Positions 31,031-40,686 of a stretch of 64,000 nucleotides of DNA are shown piece after piece. The DNA is taken from the NCBI GenBank assembly GCA_021775995.1, contig JAJFGS010000013.1, positions 806,001-870,000 on the forward strand, in the 5' to 3' direction. Position numbers and translations under genes: made by a program. Position 1 is the stretch's first letter. Every line of letters begins with the position of its first letter. The notes under the pieces are model-generated. The model did not search any database. It worked only from the letters and a program-made list of their open reading frames with translations, and had not been told where the DNA came from. Source of the DNA: Alphaproteobacteria bacterium (GTDB lineage Bacteria > Pseudomonadota > Alphaproteobacteria > Micavibrionales > Micavibrionaceae).

Positions 31031-32491
31031 CTAATGCCCCTCAACCTTCGCGGCATGCGTCGCCGCATCTGCCTCACTAAACACCCCTACCAAATCCGCA
31101 TTCACATAGAAATGTACTAAAATCGCGGCGGTATAGCCGAGCAAGATAACAGGGGCCCATTTTAGATGACCGAAGAAAGTATATTGCCCACGCGCAACCC
31201 CCATTAACGCCACACCGGCGGCGGAACCAATCGACAACATGGAGCCCCCAACCCCACAGGTCAGCGTCACGAGCAACCACTGAAACTGATCCAGATCGGG
31301 GTTCATACTGAGAATCGCAAACATCACAGGGATGTTATCAATAATGGCCGAGGCAAAGCCCATAGAGATATTCGTCACAGATGCGCCATACCCATCATAC
31401 ATCGTGTTAGAGACAAGCTCGAGGAAACCCAGATAGGTTAAGCCACCCACACTAAAAATAACACCGAAGAAAAACAGCAAGGTATCCCATTCCGCATTGG
31501 CAACCTGTTCAAGAATATCAAAGTCAGGGTCACGGCTGCGTTTACGAATAACATAGGCGAAGATCATCAATAAACTCATCCCTGTCATCATGCCGAGGAA
31601 TGGTGGCAACCCCAATGTCTGCTCAAAACCAACGGCCATTGCAATGGTCAGAAGACCAAGGAATATGATGGTCTTTGCCCCCGCCTTCATGCTGATATTT
31701 TCTTTCAGCGCCAGCGGTCTATGCGGCGTGACAAAAAAGCTCATGATGATAGCTGGCACCAAAAAACAAATCAGTGCGGGCAAAAAGAGCGGAAAGAAAT
31801 CAAAAAAGTCTACATGACCTGCTTGCCATACCATTAAGGTTGTAATATCCCCGAATGGTGAAAATGCGCCGCCAGCATTGGCCGCATTCACGATATTAAT
31901 ACAGGAAAGGGAAACAAATTTTGGATCATTTGCGCCCACCGCCATCACCACAGCACCAAGAACCAATGCGGTTGTTAAATTATCAGCAATAGGCGAAAGC
32001 ATAAAGGCGAAGATACCAGTCACCCAAAAAAGCTGGCGCATATTCATACCCGCTGCGACGAGTTTTATGCGCAATGTTGCAAAAACTTTACGTTCTTGAA
32101 GCGCCGCAATATAAGTCATCGCCGCAAGCAAGAAGAGTAAGAGCGATGCATATTCTTCCAACCCGTGAAGTACAGCACCATGCACCGCATGATGTGAAAT
32201 ATTATAATCTGGTGCCAACAACCCAATACAAACCCAGATAATCCCTGCACCCAACATGACAGGTTTAGATTTTCGAAGATGTGTCTTTTCTTCAAACAAT
32301 ACCGCCAGATAAGACAAAACAAAAACCACCAACGCGGTAATGGCTAATGGATGATCAATCATACTTGGCGTTACCATTTCATGATTGTCTGTTGCGGCTA
32401 TGGCAGGAATAGAAAAAACCGCTATTACCGCTAAAAATGGAAAAATCGAGCGCTTAATAAACTCATTAAAAGACGGAAACTGAAAAATCAT
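31031..32491 (-). CDS. nhaD: NhaD-type Na+/H+ antiporter (ArsB/NhaD permease superfamily)
   Basis: PIADNLTTALVLGAVVMAVG, INIVNAANAGGAFSPFGDITTLMVWQAGHV, GGSMLSIGSAAGVALMG; multi-TM. Confidence 0.92.
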   Translation of the reverse strand: MIFQFPSFNEFIKRSIFPFLAVIAVFSIPAIAATDNHEMVTPSMIDHPLAITALVVFVLSYLAVLFEEKTHLRKSKPVMLGAGIIWVCIGLLAPDYNISHHAVHGAVLHGLEEYASLLLFLLAAMTYIAALQERKVFATLRIKLVAAGMNMRQLFWVTGIFAFMLSPIADNLTTALVLGAVVMAVGANDPKFVSLSCINIVNAANAGGAFSPFGDITTLMVWQAGHVDFFDFFPLFLPALICFLVPAIIMSFFVTPHRPLALKENISMKAGAKTIIFLGLLTIAMAVGFEQTLGLPPFLGMMTGMSLLMIFAYVIRKRSRDPDFDILEQVANAEWDTLLFFFGVIFSVGGLTYLGFLELVSNTMYDGYGASVTNISMGFASAIIDNIPVMFAILSMNPDLDQFQWLLVTLTCGVGGSMLSIGSAAGVALMGVARGQYTFFGHLKWAPVILLGYTAAILVHFYVNADLVGVFSEADAATHAAKVEGH

Positions 32492-32604
32492 GCATTATCC
32501 TGAAACAAAAGGTTACATAAGTCTATGAACATAGACAGACTAGGCAATTTTGGCAGATTAGCCCTTATTGTCAACTGCATAAGAATCCGCCTAATATCCC
32601 AAAT

Positions 32605-33135
32605 ATGAAGAATACCATTATCATTTTTATGACTATTTTCTTACTCAACGCCTGCAGTAGCGGAGAGAGCAGTACTGGCTTAACACCCTTTCCTGAAAAA
32701 GATGAACCAAAAGATGAAAAATTGGTCGAAGCCGCAACAAGCTATGTCCAAAGTCGTGGCGCACCGCCAAATTCTGACTATGACTTTGCTCGTGTTGACC
32801 TCAATGGTGATGGACGACGCGAGGGGATTATATTGTTTAAACTACCTCACACATATTGGTGCGGCTGGGATGGGTGCGGCATGCTTATTTTAAAAGCAGG
32901 TAAAGATGATTTTACCCCCCTATCAACCATCAGCAATGTTCGTGGACCAATTTATATTAGCTCAGAAACCAATAATGGCTGGCGCGATATTATTATTCGT
33001 ACTTCTGGAACCAACATGGCAGATAAAAATATTAAATTAGAATTTAATAACGGCAACTATCCACAAAGCCCGCTCTTAGCGCCGACCTTAGAGATTCCAC
33101 TTTCTGCATTGAACACTCAAACATTTTTTAGATAA
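32605..33135 (+). CDS. Hypothetical lipoprotein with DLNGDGRRE Ca-binding-like loop
   Basis: MKNTIIIFMTIFLLNACSSGES lipobox; FARVDLNGDGRREGIILF. Confidence 0.75.
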   Translation: MKNTIIIFMTIFLLNACSSGESSTGLTPFPEKDEPKDEKLVEAATSYVQSRGAPPNSDYDFARVDLNGDGRREGIILFKLPHTYWCGWDGCGMLILKAGKDDFTPLSTISNVRGPIYISSETNNGWRDIIIRTSGTNMADKNIKLEFNNGNYPQSPLLAPTLEIPLSALNTQTFFR

Positions 33136-33137
33136 TT

Positions 33138-33608
33138 TTAAACTGGTTTTTCTTTTCTCGTTTTAAGAAGGTCAAACAAGTTCTTACTATTATCCGTTTT
33201 AAAACTCCATTGATTTCTATTTAACTCAACTTCATTCATCATCTCACGGCTTTCTTCTAAATAGGATAGATTTTCACCAATAAACGATTGTTCTTTAAAC
33301 ATCTCTATAATACGTTCTTCTTGTTTAACAAAATTACCATCGCACCACGCAACAGCGCGAGCGAGAGCAAAAAAATCTTTCTTATCTTGTTCGTCGGTAA
33401 TTTGTGAAAAAATCTCATGTGGGTTTTGTGGGTTTTTTAAATCATCAAAAATAGTTTCTAACTGCTCAGGCGATAAGTTCATATCTTTAATATAATCATT
33501 AATAAAGGAAAGCTCTTGTGGTGCCACTAAATTATCCGCATGAATCATGACGACGACTCCACGCCACATATAAAATCTGCTTTCGCTAATGCCCTCTTGT
33601 TCTTCCAT
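33138..33608 (-). CDS. TerB-like (tellurite-resistance fold) protein, paralog 2
   Basis: MIHADNLVAPQELSFINDYIKDMNLSPEQ...DKKDFFALARAVAWCDGNFVKQEERIIEMF; paralog of the adjacent ORF. Confidence 0.7.
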   Translation of the reverse strand: MEEQEGISESRFYMWRGVVVMIHADNLVAPQELSFINDYIKDMNLSPEQLETIFDDLKNPQNPHEIFSQITDEQDKKDFFALARAVAWCDGNFVKQEERIIEMFKEQSFIGENLSYLEESREMMNEVELNRNQWSFKTDNSKNLFDLLKTRKEKPV

Positions 33609-33609
33609 A

Positions 33610-34077
33610 CTATACCGTCCCCTCAGATCTTAATCCGTTAAAAAACCCTAATAGATCTCCATCACTTTCGGTTTCTACTTTCCATTGATCTTTACACAAC
33701 TTAATTTCATCTACGGTGTTTCGACTATCCATCAACATCTTTTGATTTTCTTCAAATAGATTTAATTTTTCTAACTGTTCAATGATCGATTTTTCTTGGG
33801 CAGCATAATCACCATCACACCAACTTAAAGCGCGAGCGAGAACAAAAAAATCCTTTTTGTCTTGATGGTCTGTTACTTTTGAAAATATATCATGAATGTC
33901 TTGGGCTTCACGTAAATCGTCACCAACAATATCCAATTGTGCTTTAGAAAGGGATAAGTCTTTAATGTAATTATTAATAAAAGCTAATTCGTGTGGCGTA
34001 ATAACACCATCTGCATGTGCCATACCGACGACACAGCGCCACATGTTAAAACGGCTTTCACTTATACCTTCTGTCAT
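33610..34077 (-). CDS. TerB-like (tellurite-resistance fold) protein, paralog 1
   Basis: MAHADGVITPHELAFINNYIKDLSLSKAQ...DKKDFFVLARALSWCDGDYAAQEKSIIEQL. Confidence 0.72.
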   Translation of the reverse strand: MTEGISESRFNMWRCVVGMAHADGVITPHELAFINNYIKDLSLSKAQLDIVGDDLREAQDIHDIFSKVTDHQDKKDFFVLARALSWCDGDYAAQEKSIIEQLEKLNLFEENQKMLMDSRNTVDEIKLCKDQWKVETESDGDLLGFFNGLRSEGTV

Positions 34078-34221
34078 ACGACAACCTCTTGTTTTATTTT
34101 GATTTTTACCTCAACCACCCTATTATACATGATATCAGCTCAAATGTTAAAATGTGCTAAAATTATTGGCTGAAACTCCCTTATTGCACAATTCTACGCC
34201 ATCCCTTAAAACACCTCTATA

Positions 34222-35622
34222 ATGACAAATAACAACAATATATCTCCTATCCATATCATTGGCGGCGGTCTTGCTGGCTCAGAGGCCGCATGGCAAGCCG
34301 CACAAATGGGCGTACCCGTTATCATTCATGAAATGCGCCCAACACGTAAAACAGAGGCTCACCAAACTGATGGGCTGGCAGAACTGGTTTGCTCCAACTC
34401 CTTTCGCTCCGATGATAAAGACTATAATGCTGTCGGCGTACTTCACGAAGAAATGCGCATTTGCGGTTCATTAATAATGCGCGAGGCAGATAAAGCCGCA
34501 GTGCCTGCTGGTGGTGCCTTAGCTGTGGATCGTGATATCTTTTCACAAGGCGTTACCGCCGCATTAGAGGCTCATCCGCTGATAACGATTGAGCGTGACG
34601 AAATTGCAGGTCTACCTCCTGCCGAATGGGACAGTGTCATCATTGCCACTGGTCCCCTCACTTCTGTACCACTCGCAAAAGCGGTTCAAGAGATTGGTGG
34701 TGAAGACCAGCTCGCTTTCTTCGATGCCATCGCTCCCATCATCTATAAAGACAGCATTAATTTCGATACAGCATGGTTTCAGAGCCGATATGATAAAGAA
34801 GGGCCTGCTGGAACAGGCTCCGACTACATCAACTGCCCTATGAACGAAGAGCAATATGTTGCTTTTATTACTGCATTAATTGAGTCAGAAAAAACTGAAT
34901 TTAAAGAATGGGAAAAAAACACACCTTATTTTGAAGGATGTATGCCCATTGAGGTTATGGCGGCACGCGGGATAGATACGCTACGCTATGGTCCGATGAA
35001 ACCTGTTGGATTGACGAACCCGAACACAGGAAAACGCGCCTATGCGGTGGTGCAGTTGCGTCAAGACAATGCCATCGGCACTTTATACAATATGGTCGGC
35101 TTTCAAACCAAAATGAAATACGGCGCACAAGCCGAAGTCTTTAAAATGATTCCGGGTCTAGAAAATGCGGAGTTCGCACGCCTTGGTGGCATCCACCGCA
35201 ACACCTTTATTAACTCGCCAAAATTACTCAATCAAACACTGCAAATGAAGGCGATGCCGCGCTTAAGGTTTGCAGGACAAATCACAGGGTGTGAAGGTTA
35301 TGTTGAAAGTGCTTCTGTTGGTTTAATGACAGGACGTTTTGCCGCCGCCGAACGTTTAGGTCTTACGCCAGAAGTTCCAGAAAGCACAAGTGCTATGGGC
35401 GCACTCATCAATCATATTACAGGCGGTGGAAATGCCGACACATTCCAACCGATGAATATTAATTTCGGACTGTTTCCTGAATACCAACTATCTGATAAAG
35501 AGAAAAAAGGATTAAAAGGAAAAGAAAAAGGTCGCGCACGAAAAAAAGCGATGGCAGTGCGTGCCCTTAAAAGCGCAACCCAATGGAACTACTCTTTCTC
35601 TATTAAAAAACAAGCCGCTTAA
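34222..35622 (+). CDS. trmFO: Methylenetetrahydrofolate--tRNA-(uracil-5-)-methyltransferase TrmFO
   Basis: [56 protein letters not shown]. Confidence 0.98.
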   Translation: MTNNNNISPIHIIGGGLAGSEAAWQAAQMGVPVIIHEMRPTRKTEAHQTDGLAELVCSNSFRSDDKDYNAVGVLHEEMRICGSLIMREADKAAVPAGGALAVDRDIFSQGVTAALEAHPLITIERDEIAGLPPAEWDSVIIATGPLTSVPLAKAVQEIGGEDQLAFFDAIAPIIYKDSINFDTAWFQSRYDKEGPAGTGSDYINCPMNEEQYVAFITALIESEKTEFKEWEKNTPYFEGCMPIEVMAARGIDTLRYGPMKPVGLTNPNTGKRAYAVVQLRQDNAIGTLYNMVGFQTKMKYGAQAEVFKMIPGLENAEFARLGGIHRNTFINSPKLLNQTLQMKAMPRLRFAGQITGCEGYVESASVGLMTGRFAAAERLGLTPEVPESTSAMGALINHITGGGNADTFQPMNINFGLFPEYQLSDKEKKGLKGKEKGRARKKAMAVRALKSATQWNYSFSIKKQAA

Positions 35623-35693
35623 CATTCAAACATGATTTTTTAACCAAAATCATTTATAATGATAAGAGAACAATAAATAGGGCTTTATAACAG

Positions 35694-36425
35694 ATGATCT
35701 TATCAACACTTGCACAAATTGCTGGTATTACAGGAACTTTACTCACAACCCCTGTTGCCTCGCCTGTTACATGCACCATCAATCAAGCCGCTATTATTAA
35801 CATCCGTCCACAAACTAAAGAAATTCAATATGATTTGGAAAAAACCTCGATAGAACTTGGTCAATTACAATCCAACACAATATCGCCCTATGGACTAAAC
35901 GTTGATCAAACAACAGGTGGCTTACGTCATGACCAACCAATAATAAAAACTGTTTTAAAATACAACGTCGTAGAAGACCCAAGAACACAAACAATATGTA
36001 TGTCCTACCACACCATTAATGTTGATATACAACTACAACCAAAAATTTATATTGCCAAAGAATTTAATAAAGGTCGCTGTGCCCGCGAAGTTATAAAACA
36101 TGAAAAAAAACATGTGACCGTGGATAGAAAAGTCATCAATAAATATTCGAAGGCGATGGGCAAGGCCATTGAAAAAGCTGTGAATGAAGCTGGCGTTGTT
36201 GGTCCCTTTCCTGCGTCTCGCTCTGCCGAAATGCAACAAATGATGGGCAGTCATATTGAAAACGCCCTCTCATCCATTAAATTATATATGACGAATGAAA
36301 TGAATAATCTTCAACAACAAGTAGATTCATTAGAAGAGTATGAGAGCGTTAATCAATATTGCGAAAGAGCTTCAAAGAAAGCTTACCAAAACAAACAAAA
36401 AGCTCTAAAAAAGCAGCGGCGTTAA
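35694..36425 (+). CDS. Hypothetical secreted protein with HExxH motif (DUF922-like putative zincin)
   Basis: N-terminal hydrophobic stretch; CAREVIKHEKKHVTVDRKVINKYSKAMGKAIEKAV contains HEKKH. Confidence 0.7.
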   Translation: MILSTLAQIAGITGTLLTTPVASPVTCTINQAAIINIRPQTKEIQYDLEKTSIELGQLQSNTISPYGLNVDQTTGGLRHDQPIIKTVLKYNVVEDPRTQTICMSYHTINVDIQLQPKIYIAKEFNKGRCAREVIKHEKKHVTVDRKVINKYSKAMGKAIEKAVNEAGVVGPFPASRSAEMQQMMGSHIENALSSIKLYMTNEMNNLQQQVDSLEEYESVNQYCERASKKAYQNKQKALKKQRR

Positions 36426-36616
36426 AATTGAGGCTTTAAAGAATTTAAAGCCTTCTGAAGCATAGGTTTTCTTAGATCTTCATCAGGCAGGGTTTTTGCC
36501 ATTTCTTCAGCTTCGCTCACAGGCATCAAGAAATCATTTCCATCTCTTTTGCTAACCTCGATCTTTCCGCCTTCGTCTACAACCACACTTTCCCAACTAC
36601 CACCAATTCCAACCAT
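36422..36616 (-). CDS. Small hypothetical protein
   Basis: 64-aa ORF in a gap, plausible composition (VSKRDGNDFLMPVSEAEEMAKTLPDEDLRKPMLQKAL), 4-bp tail overlap with the 35694-36425 ORF. Confidence 0.5.
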   Translation of the reverse strand: MVGIGGSWESVVVDEGGKIEVSKRDGNDFLMPVSEAEEMAKTLPDEDLRKPMLQKALNSLKPQF

Positions 36617-36685
36617 CTGAATCTCCCGCTATTTAAAAAAATTTAACATTATGTATAACATATTACTTCAAAAAGCAAGCCTTTT

Positions 36686-37492
36686 TTACATACCCGCCCA
36701 TAAACGTAAAGCAAAAAAGCGCGGTGGCACAGATAAACCAGCCTTAAAAACATCATACTCGGCGGATTTTATCTGACCCTCATAAAGTCGGGTCATTAAT
36801 TGCACTTTTTTCAAAAATTTTGAGGGTTTTTTATCGGACTTGTCGTTTCGAAACTGCTTTTTCTGGCTTAGAATATCTTTTATAACTTTAGGTAATCCAT
36901 TTTTCTCATTGAAATCAAATATTTTTTGCGGTGACAAATTATAATTGGCTAAAATATCCGCTGGTAACATCATTCGACGCTGATTTAGCATATAGGGGAC
37001 GGCGCGTATCGCTCCAATGAGGGCATAGCGCTTAGAAATATCCACAATGACCGTATTGTTATTGTCCTGACCCACTATTTTTAAGGCTAATTGAAAAAGC
37101 GGCGCTGACGTGTACTCACAATAGTTGAGTAAACCTTCTAAATTGGTTGGCGTTACATCTTCCAAATCAAATTCACGGGCGTAAATTAACTTGTCGAACA
37201 ACTCTCGTGGTAAATCATAGTTTTTAATCGCATCGGCTAAAGGCTGTACAATCTCATGACGGCGTATCGGTTTATCCTCATAAATCTCAGCAATCGTATC
37301 CCGCCACCATTGAAGACGAATTAAACCAATATTTGTCTCGCTGACCACTTCACGGGTTTTGGCAATTTCATAATTAAATGCGAATAATGCCCATAATGCT
37401 GGCCGTGCGGTGCGTGGCGCAAACAGGCTTAATAAAAACCTATCGGGGTCATTTTGACGGACAATATTCATACAATAATCAGACATATCCAA
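36686..37492 (-). CDS. Squalene/phytoene synthase family protein (NDUFAF6-like)
   Basis: LFAPRTARPALWALFAFNYEIAKTREVVSETNIGLIRLQWWRDTI; sits near the Mth938/secDF cluster as in other alphaproteobacteria. Confidence 0.9.
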   Translation of the reverse strand: MDMSDYCMNIVRQNDPDRFLLSLFAPRTARPALWALFAFNYEIAKTREVVSETNIGLIRLQWWRDTIAEIYEDKPIRRHEIVQPLADAIKNYDLPRELFDKLIYAREFDLEDVTPTNLEGLLNYCEYTSAPLFQLALKIVGQDNNNTVIVDISKRYALIGAIRAVPYMLNQRRMMLPADILANYNLSPQKIFDFNEKNGLPKVIKDILSQKKQFRNDKSDKKPSKFLKKVQLMTRLYEGQIKSAEYDVFKAGLSVPPRFFALRLWAGM

Positions 37493-37582
37493 TTTTCTTA
37501 TTCTATTCTCCTTTATAAAGGAACAAAAATATGCGAAAACCTTTGTTAAGATACCAATTCATTAAAAATAAAAGGATATATC

Positions 37583-38209
37583 ATGGCTTTTGAACTCCCA
37601 AAACTTCCCTATGCATATGATGCGCTTGCCCCCTACATGTCGGCTGAAACATTAGAATTTCATCATGACAAGCATCATCAGGCTTATATCAGTAAAGGGA
37701 ATGAACTTATCGCAGGTTCTGGTCTTGAAAATATGTCTCTGGAAGAAGCCATGGTTGCCGCCCATAAAGATCCTGCAAAGGCTGGTCTGTTCAACCAACT
37801 CGGACAGCATTACAACCATATGCATTTTTGGAACTGGATGGCACCGAATGGTGGCGGCACAAAAATCGCAGGCGATTTAGAAAAGAAAATTGCCGAAGAT
37901 CTTGAAGGTTATGATGGGTTTAAAAAGAAATTTATCGAAGCGGGTATGACACAATTCGGCTCTGGCTGGTGCTGGCTCGCCATGGATAATAATTCAGGCA
38001 AGTTAGAAATTGTAAAAACACCCAATGGTGAAAACCCTGTTGTCTTTGGTAAGACAGCACTTCTTGGTTGTGATGTATGGGAACATTCTTATTACATTGA
38101 CTACCGCAATGCACGACCAAAATATTTGGAAGCCTTCGTTGATAATCTCATTAACTGGGAATATGTGGCAGAGCTTTATGAGCAAGGCCCTCTAAAGATT
38201 GCAGCTTAA
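37583..38209 (+). CDS. sodB: Superoxide dismutase (Fe/Mn family)
   Basis: FELPKLPYAYDALAPYMSAETLEFHHDKHHQAYISKGN; GWCWLAMD; DVWEHSYYIDYRNARPKYLEAFVDNLINWEYV. Confidence 0.97.
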   Translation: MAFELPKLPYAYDALAPYMSAETLEFHHDKHHQAYISKGNELIAGSGLENMSLEEAMVAAHKDPAKAGLFNQLGQHYNHMHFWNWMAPNGGGTKIAGDLEKKIAEDLEGYDGFKKKFIEAGMTQFGSGWCWLAMDNNSGKLEIVKTPNGENPVVFGKTALLGCDVWEHSYYIDYRNARPKYLEAFVDNLINWEYVAELYEQGPLKIAA

Positions 38210-38239
38210 ATAATATTTTTTTTATTATTTGAGTTTTTA

Positions 38240-39082
38240 TTAATTATTTGAAATTTTTATATATTTATATGGGTTTTTATAAGCATCTTCTGGTATTTGT
38301 GGCATACCAAATATTTTTTGATAAAGATTGTGTTTTTCTATAAAAACTTCTGACCGGAGCTGTTGTAAGCGATGTGCAATTTTTTCTAAGTCATGAAGTA
38401 AACTCCTAAGATCGCTTTCATATATGGGCTTTATCCACTGTTTCAGAAAAACTTCAAAGTCGTTGTCATTAGCTCTCATAATTTGCAGCATATTATTATG
38501 AACTAATTGGTTAATTTGAATAATCTCTTGTGTATTTTCATTGTGCCCGTACAGAGCTTTGAGCACCTCATTTCTTTTTTTACTTAATGTAGAAAAATTA
38601 TCCAACACTTCAGAGTATGCAAAGCGCCATTTTTTAGGACACTTGGCTTCTTCCAGTTGTTGAATAAATGTTCCTAAGAGTTCCCTTCCAAATATATGTT
38701 CAATTTTTTTCTTCCTTTTAGCCTTTGGTGTTTTTATCTTTTCTGGAACACCCCAGTCACATACTAAAGTAGCCTTTAAATTTTGTTCAATACCTGCATG
38801 TGTGATTGTTATTTTTCCAATAAGCTCATGATATATACGTTTCTTCCTCTTAAGTTTTTTTACTTTAATCCAACTGAGAATATTTCTTATAGAAAAATAG
38901 TTATTTATAAATTTTTCTTTGTTGTGCTGTAGTTTATTTTCAAGACGTCCTCGCTTTTCTTCTATTGTTAGCTCAATACGTCTTGTTTCTTTTGTCTGAA
39001 CATTACATTCCAACCGATGCGCAGAAGGAAGAAACTGTTTAGGAACAAGTTTAGAAATCATTTCAAAAATATGTTTTGTCAT
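38240..39082 (-). CDS. Orphan hypothetical protein, Lys-rich, possible HEPN-like helical fold
   Basis: 280-aa ORF, AT-rich; ...KKWRFAYSEVLDNFSTLSKKRNEVLKALYGHNE... Confidence 0.65.
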   Translation of the reverse strand: MTKHIFEMISKLVPKQFLPSAHRLECNVQTKETRRIELTIEEKRGRLENKLQHNKEKFINNYFSIRNILSWIKVKKLKRKKRIYHELIGKITITHAGIEQNLKATLVCDWGVPEKIKTPKAKRKKKIEHIFGRELLGTFIQQLEEAKCPKKWRFAYSEVLDNFSTLSKKRNEVLKALYGHNENTQEIIQINQLVHNNMLQIMRANDNDFEVFLKQWIKPIYESDLRSLLHDLEKIAHRLQQLRSEVFIEKHNLYQKIFGMPQIPEDAYKNPYKYIKISNN

Positions 39083-39145
39083 TTTTTTAACGCCACCTCA
39101 GAAAAATTATAAATCTATGAAGAGTCGACTCTGGTCGGCTTTTTT

Positions 39146-39529
39146 TTATTTTGAAGGCATTAAAACCGCAACAACCCTGCGGCCCTCAGCCATGAGCACA
39201 TTATAAGTGCGGCATGCCGCGCCCGTATCCATGACATCAATCGGCAAGCCAAGTGCGCTTAATTCATCACGAAGTTTAGGCTGAACGAAGCCCATTGTTG
39301 CCCCTGTTCCGAATAAAATAACATCAATATCACTAGCATGCGCCAATAAAGGTCTAAAATTTTCAACAGATACAGATTCTATATTTTCTGGCGCATCAAC
39401 CCATTCATTTGTCTGGTTGGGAGCGACAATAACTGCGCCTTCATAAGAAATGCCGCTAATCATAAATAGACCAGCGGCATAGCTTTGTATTATTTGTTGT
39501 CCGGATGCGACTAAAGGTGTGACATCCAT
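39146..39529 (-). CDS. Mth938-like domain (DUF498/NDUFAF3-like) protein
   Basis: IQSYAAGLFMISGISYEGAVIVAPNQ...DVILFGTGATMGFVQPKLRDELSALGLPIDVMDTGAACRTYNVLMAEGRRVVAVLMP; near secF. Confidence 0.93.
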   Translation of the reverse strand: MDVTPLVASGQQIIQSYAAGLFMISGISYEGAVIVAPNQTNEWVDAPENIESVSVENFRPLLAHASDIDVILFGTGATMGFVQPKLRDELSALGLPIDVMDTGAACRTYNVLMAEGRRVVAVLMPSK

Positions 39530-39535
39530 CTAGAT

Positions 39536-40612
39536 TTAAGAACCTGTCAGTGTAACACCTATATGATCCAATGTTTCATATGTAATGCCACGTGATGCCA
39601 AGCTATTTTTCAACTGGTAATTATTAATAGCATCCATTGTTGAATTGCCTAACTTACCATCTGGCTTAAGGTTATAACCTTTTATATTAAGCGCACGTTG
39701 AATCTGCATGATCGCGGTAGAACTCAAGTTAGTTTCGCATAGAATACGACGCCATTCCCAACTTTCTGCTTTAATAATATTTTGCTTTGTTATTGTTTCA
39801 AATTTAGCAGGAACCATTTTATATTCTGGTTGCTCTGGTGAAACAAGAACACGCTTTTCAATATTTTTATATTCTGCTGGCTCTTCAACCAAACAAAGAA
39901 TTTCACCCGTTACTTCATTTTTCTTCGTAATTGGGCCTTTACCTGCTTTCCAGAATTGACGCGCTTCTTTAACTTTTACACGCTCAGTCGTGGTTTGATA
40001 TTTTGCAGGAATAATACGGTCTAAAACTTTTTGTTCTTCAGAAATCTGAATACGCTCACTCGTTGACTCTGTAATGGCAGGCGTTAACACCTTCGCATAA
40101 CATTCACCTGGACGTGCATTTGGTGGTACATCGCCCGTTGCACCTGTTGGCACAGAAGTAGCGCCCGCAGATGGAGAAATAGTTGCTGTTTTACTAGAAA
40201 CTTTTTCACTCGTCGCTGCTCCCATCGTAACCGTTTCCATTGGTTTGCCATCTTGTGAAATTGTTTTGGTTTCAGGAACAACAGCAGCTTCCATATCGGC
40301 TTTAGCTTCTTGTGTTTCAACCTGAACGGCTGTTTCCATATCGGCTTTGGCTTCTTGCGTCTCAACCTTAACAACTGTTTCCATATCGGCCTTAACTTCT
40401 TGCGTTCCGACTTCAACAGCCGTTTCTATGTCAGCTTCTGCTGTTTGTGTTTCAACTTTGACAGCTGTTTCCGCCACTTGTGTTGAACCAGCATTATTAA
40501 CGATAATGTCATCACGTGACCCTAGATACCCTATGTCATCGTCTGAACCAGAACATGCCCCTAATAAAACAGTAGCAACCGCCACCATTAATAATGATTT
40601 AAAACTACTCAT
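39536..40612 (-). CDS. Lipoprotein with 15-aa tandem repeats and C-terminal peptidoglycan-binding domain
   Basis: LLMVAVATVLLGAC lipobox; 4x VxVxTQxxxADxExx; C-terminal IMQIQRALNIKGYNLKPDGKLGNSTMDAINNYQ. Confidence 0.88.
   Translation of the reverse strand: MSSFKSLLMVAVATVLLGACSGSDDDIGYLGSRDDIIVNNAGSTQVAETAVKVETQTAEADIETAVEVGTQEVKADMETVVKVETQEAKADMETAVQVETQEAKADMEAAVVPETKTISQDGKPMETVTMGAATSEKVSSKTATISPSAGATSVPTGATGDVPPNARPGECYAKVLTPAITESTSERIQISEEQKVLDRIIPAKYQTTTERVKVKEARQFWKAGKGPITKKNEVTGEILCLVEEPAEYKNIEKRVLVSPEQPEYKMVPAKFETITKQNIIKAESWEWRRILCETNLSSTAIMQIQRALNIKGYNLKPDGKLGNSTMDAINNYQLKNSLASRGITYETLDHIGVTLTGS
40283..40462 (-). repeat. In-frame 45-bp tandem repeat (4 units) in the lipoprotein gene
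   Basis: aa 51-110: VKVETQTAEADIETA/VEVGTQEVKADMETV/VKVETQEAKADMETA/VQVETQEAKADMEAA. Confidence 0.88.
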
Positions 40613-40686
40613 GGATTTCTCCCCCTTGTGGATAATTAAAGAATTCTACGCTCCAATAAACCCGATATAGCCTATAGAATCAAGCT

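Noticed and set aside
38240-39082. Calling the Lys-rich orphan a bona fide HEPN toxin
   Set aside because: The RX4-6H motif is not satisfied and no partner antitoxin is visible; kept only as a low-confidence similarity.
39120-39155. Hairpin agtcgactctggtcggct followed by T-run as a terminator
   Set aside because: The T-run is oriented for plus-strand transcription but both adjacent genes are on the minus strand; the distant sodB would be the only client. Left uncalled.
40084-40670. ORFs 40084-40416 (-) and 40347-40670 (+)
   Set aside because: Alternate frames of the 45-bp lipoprotein repeats.
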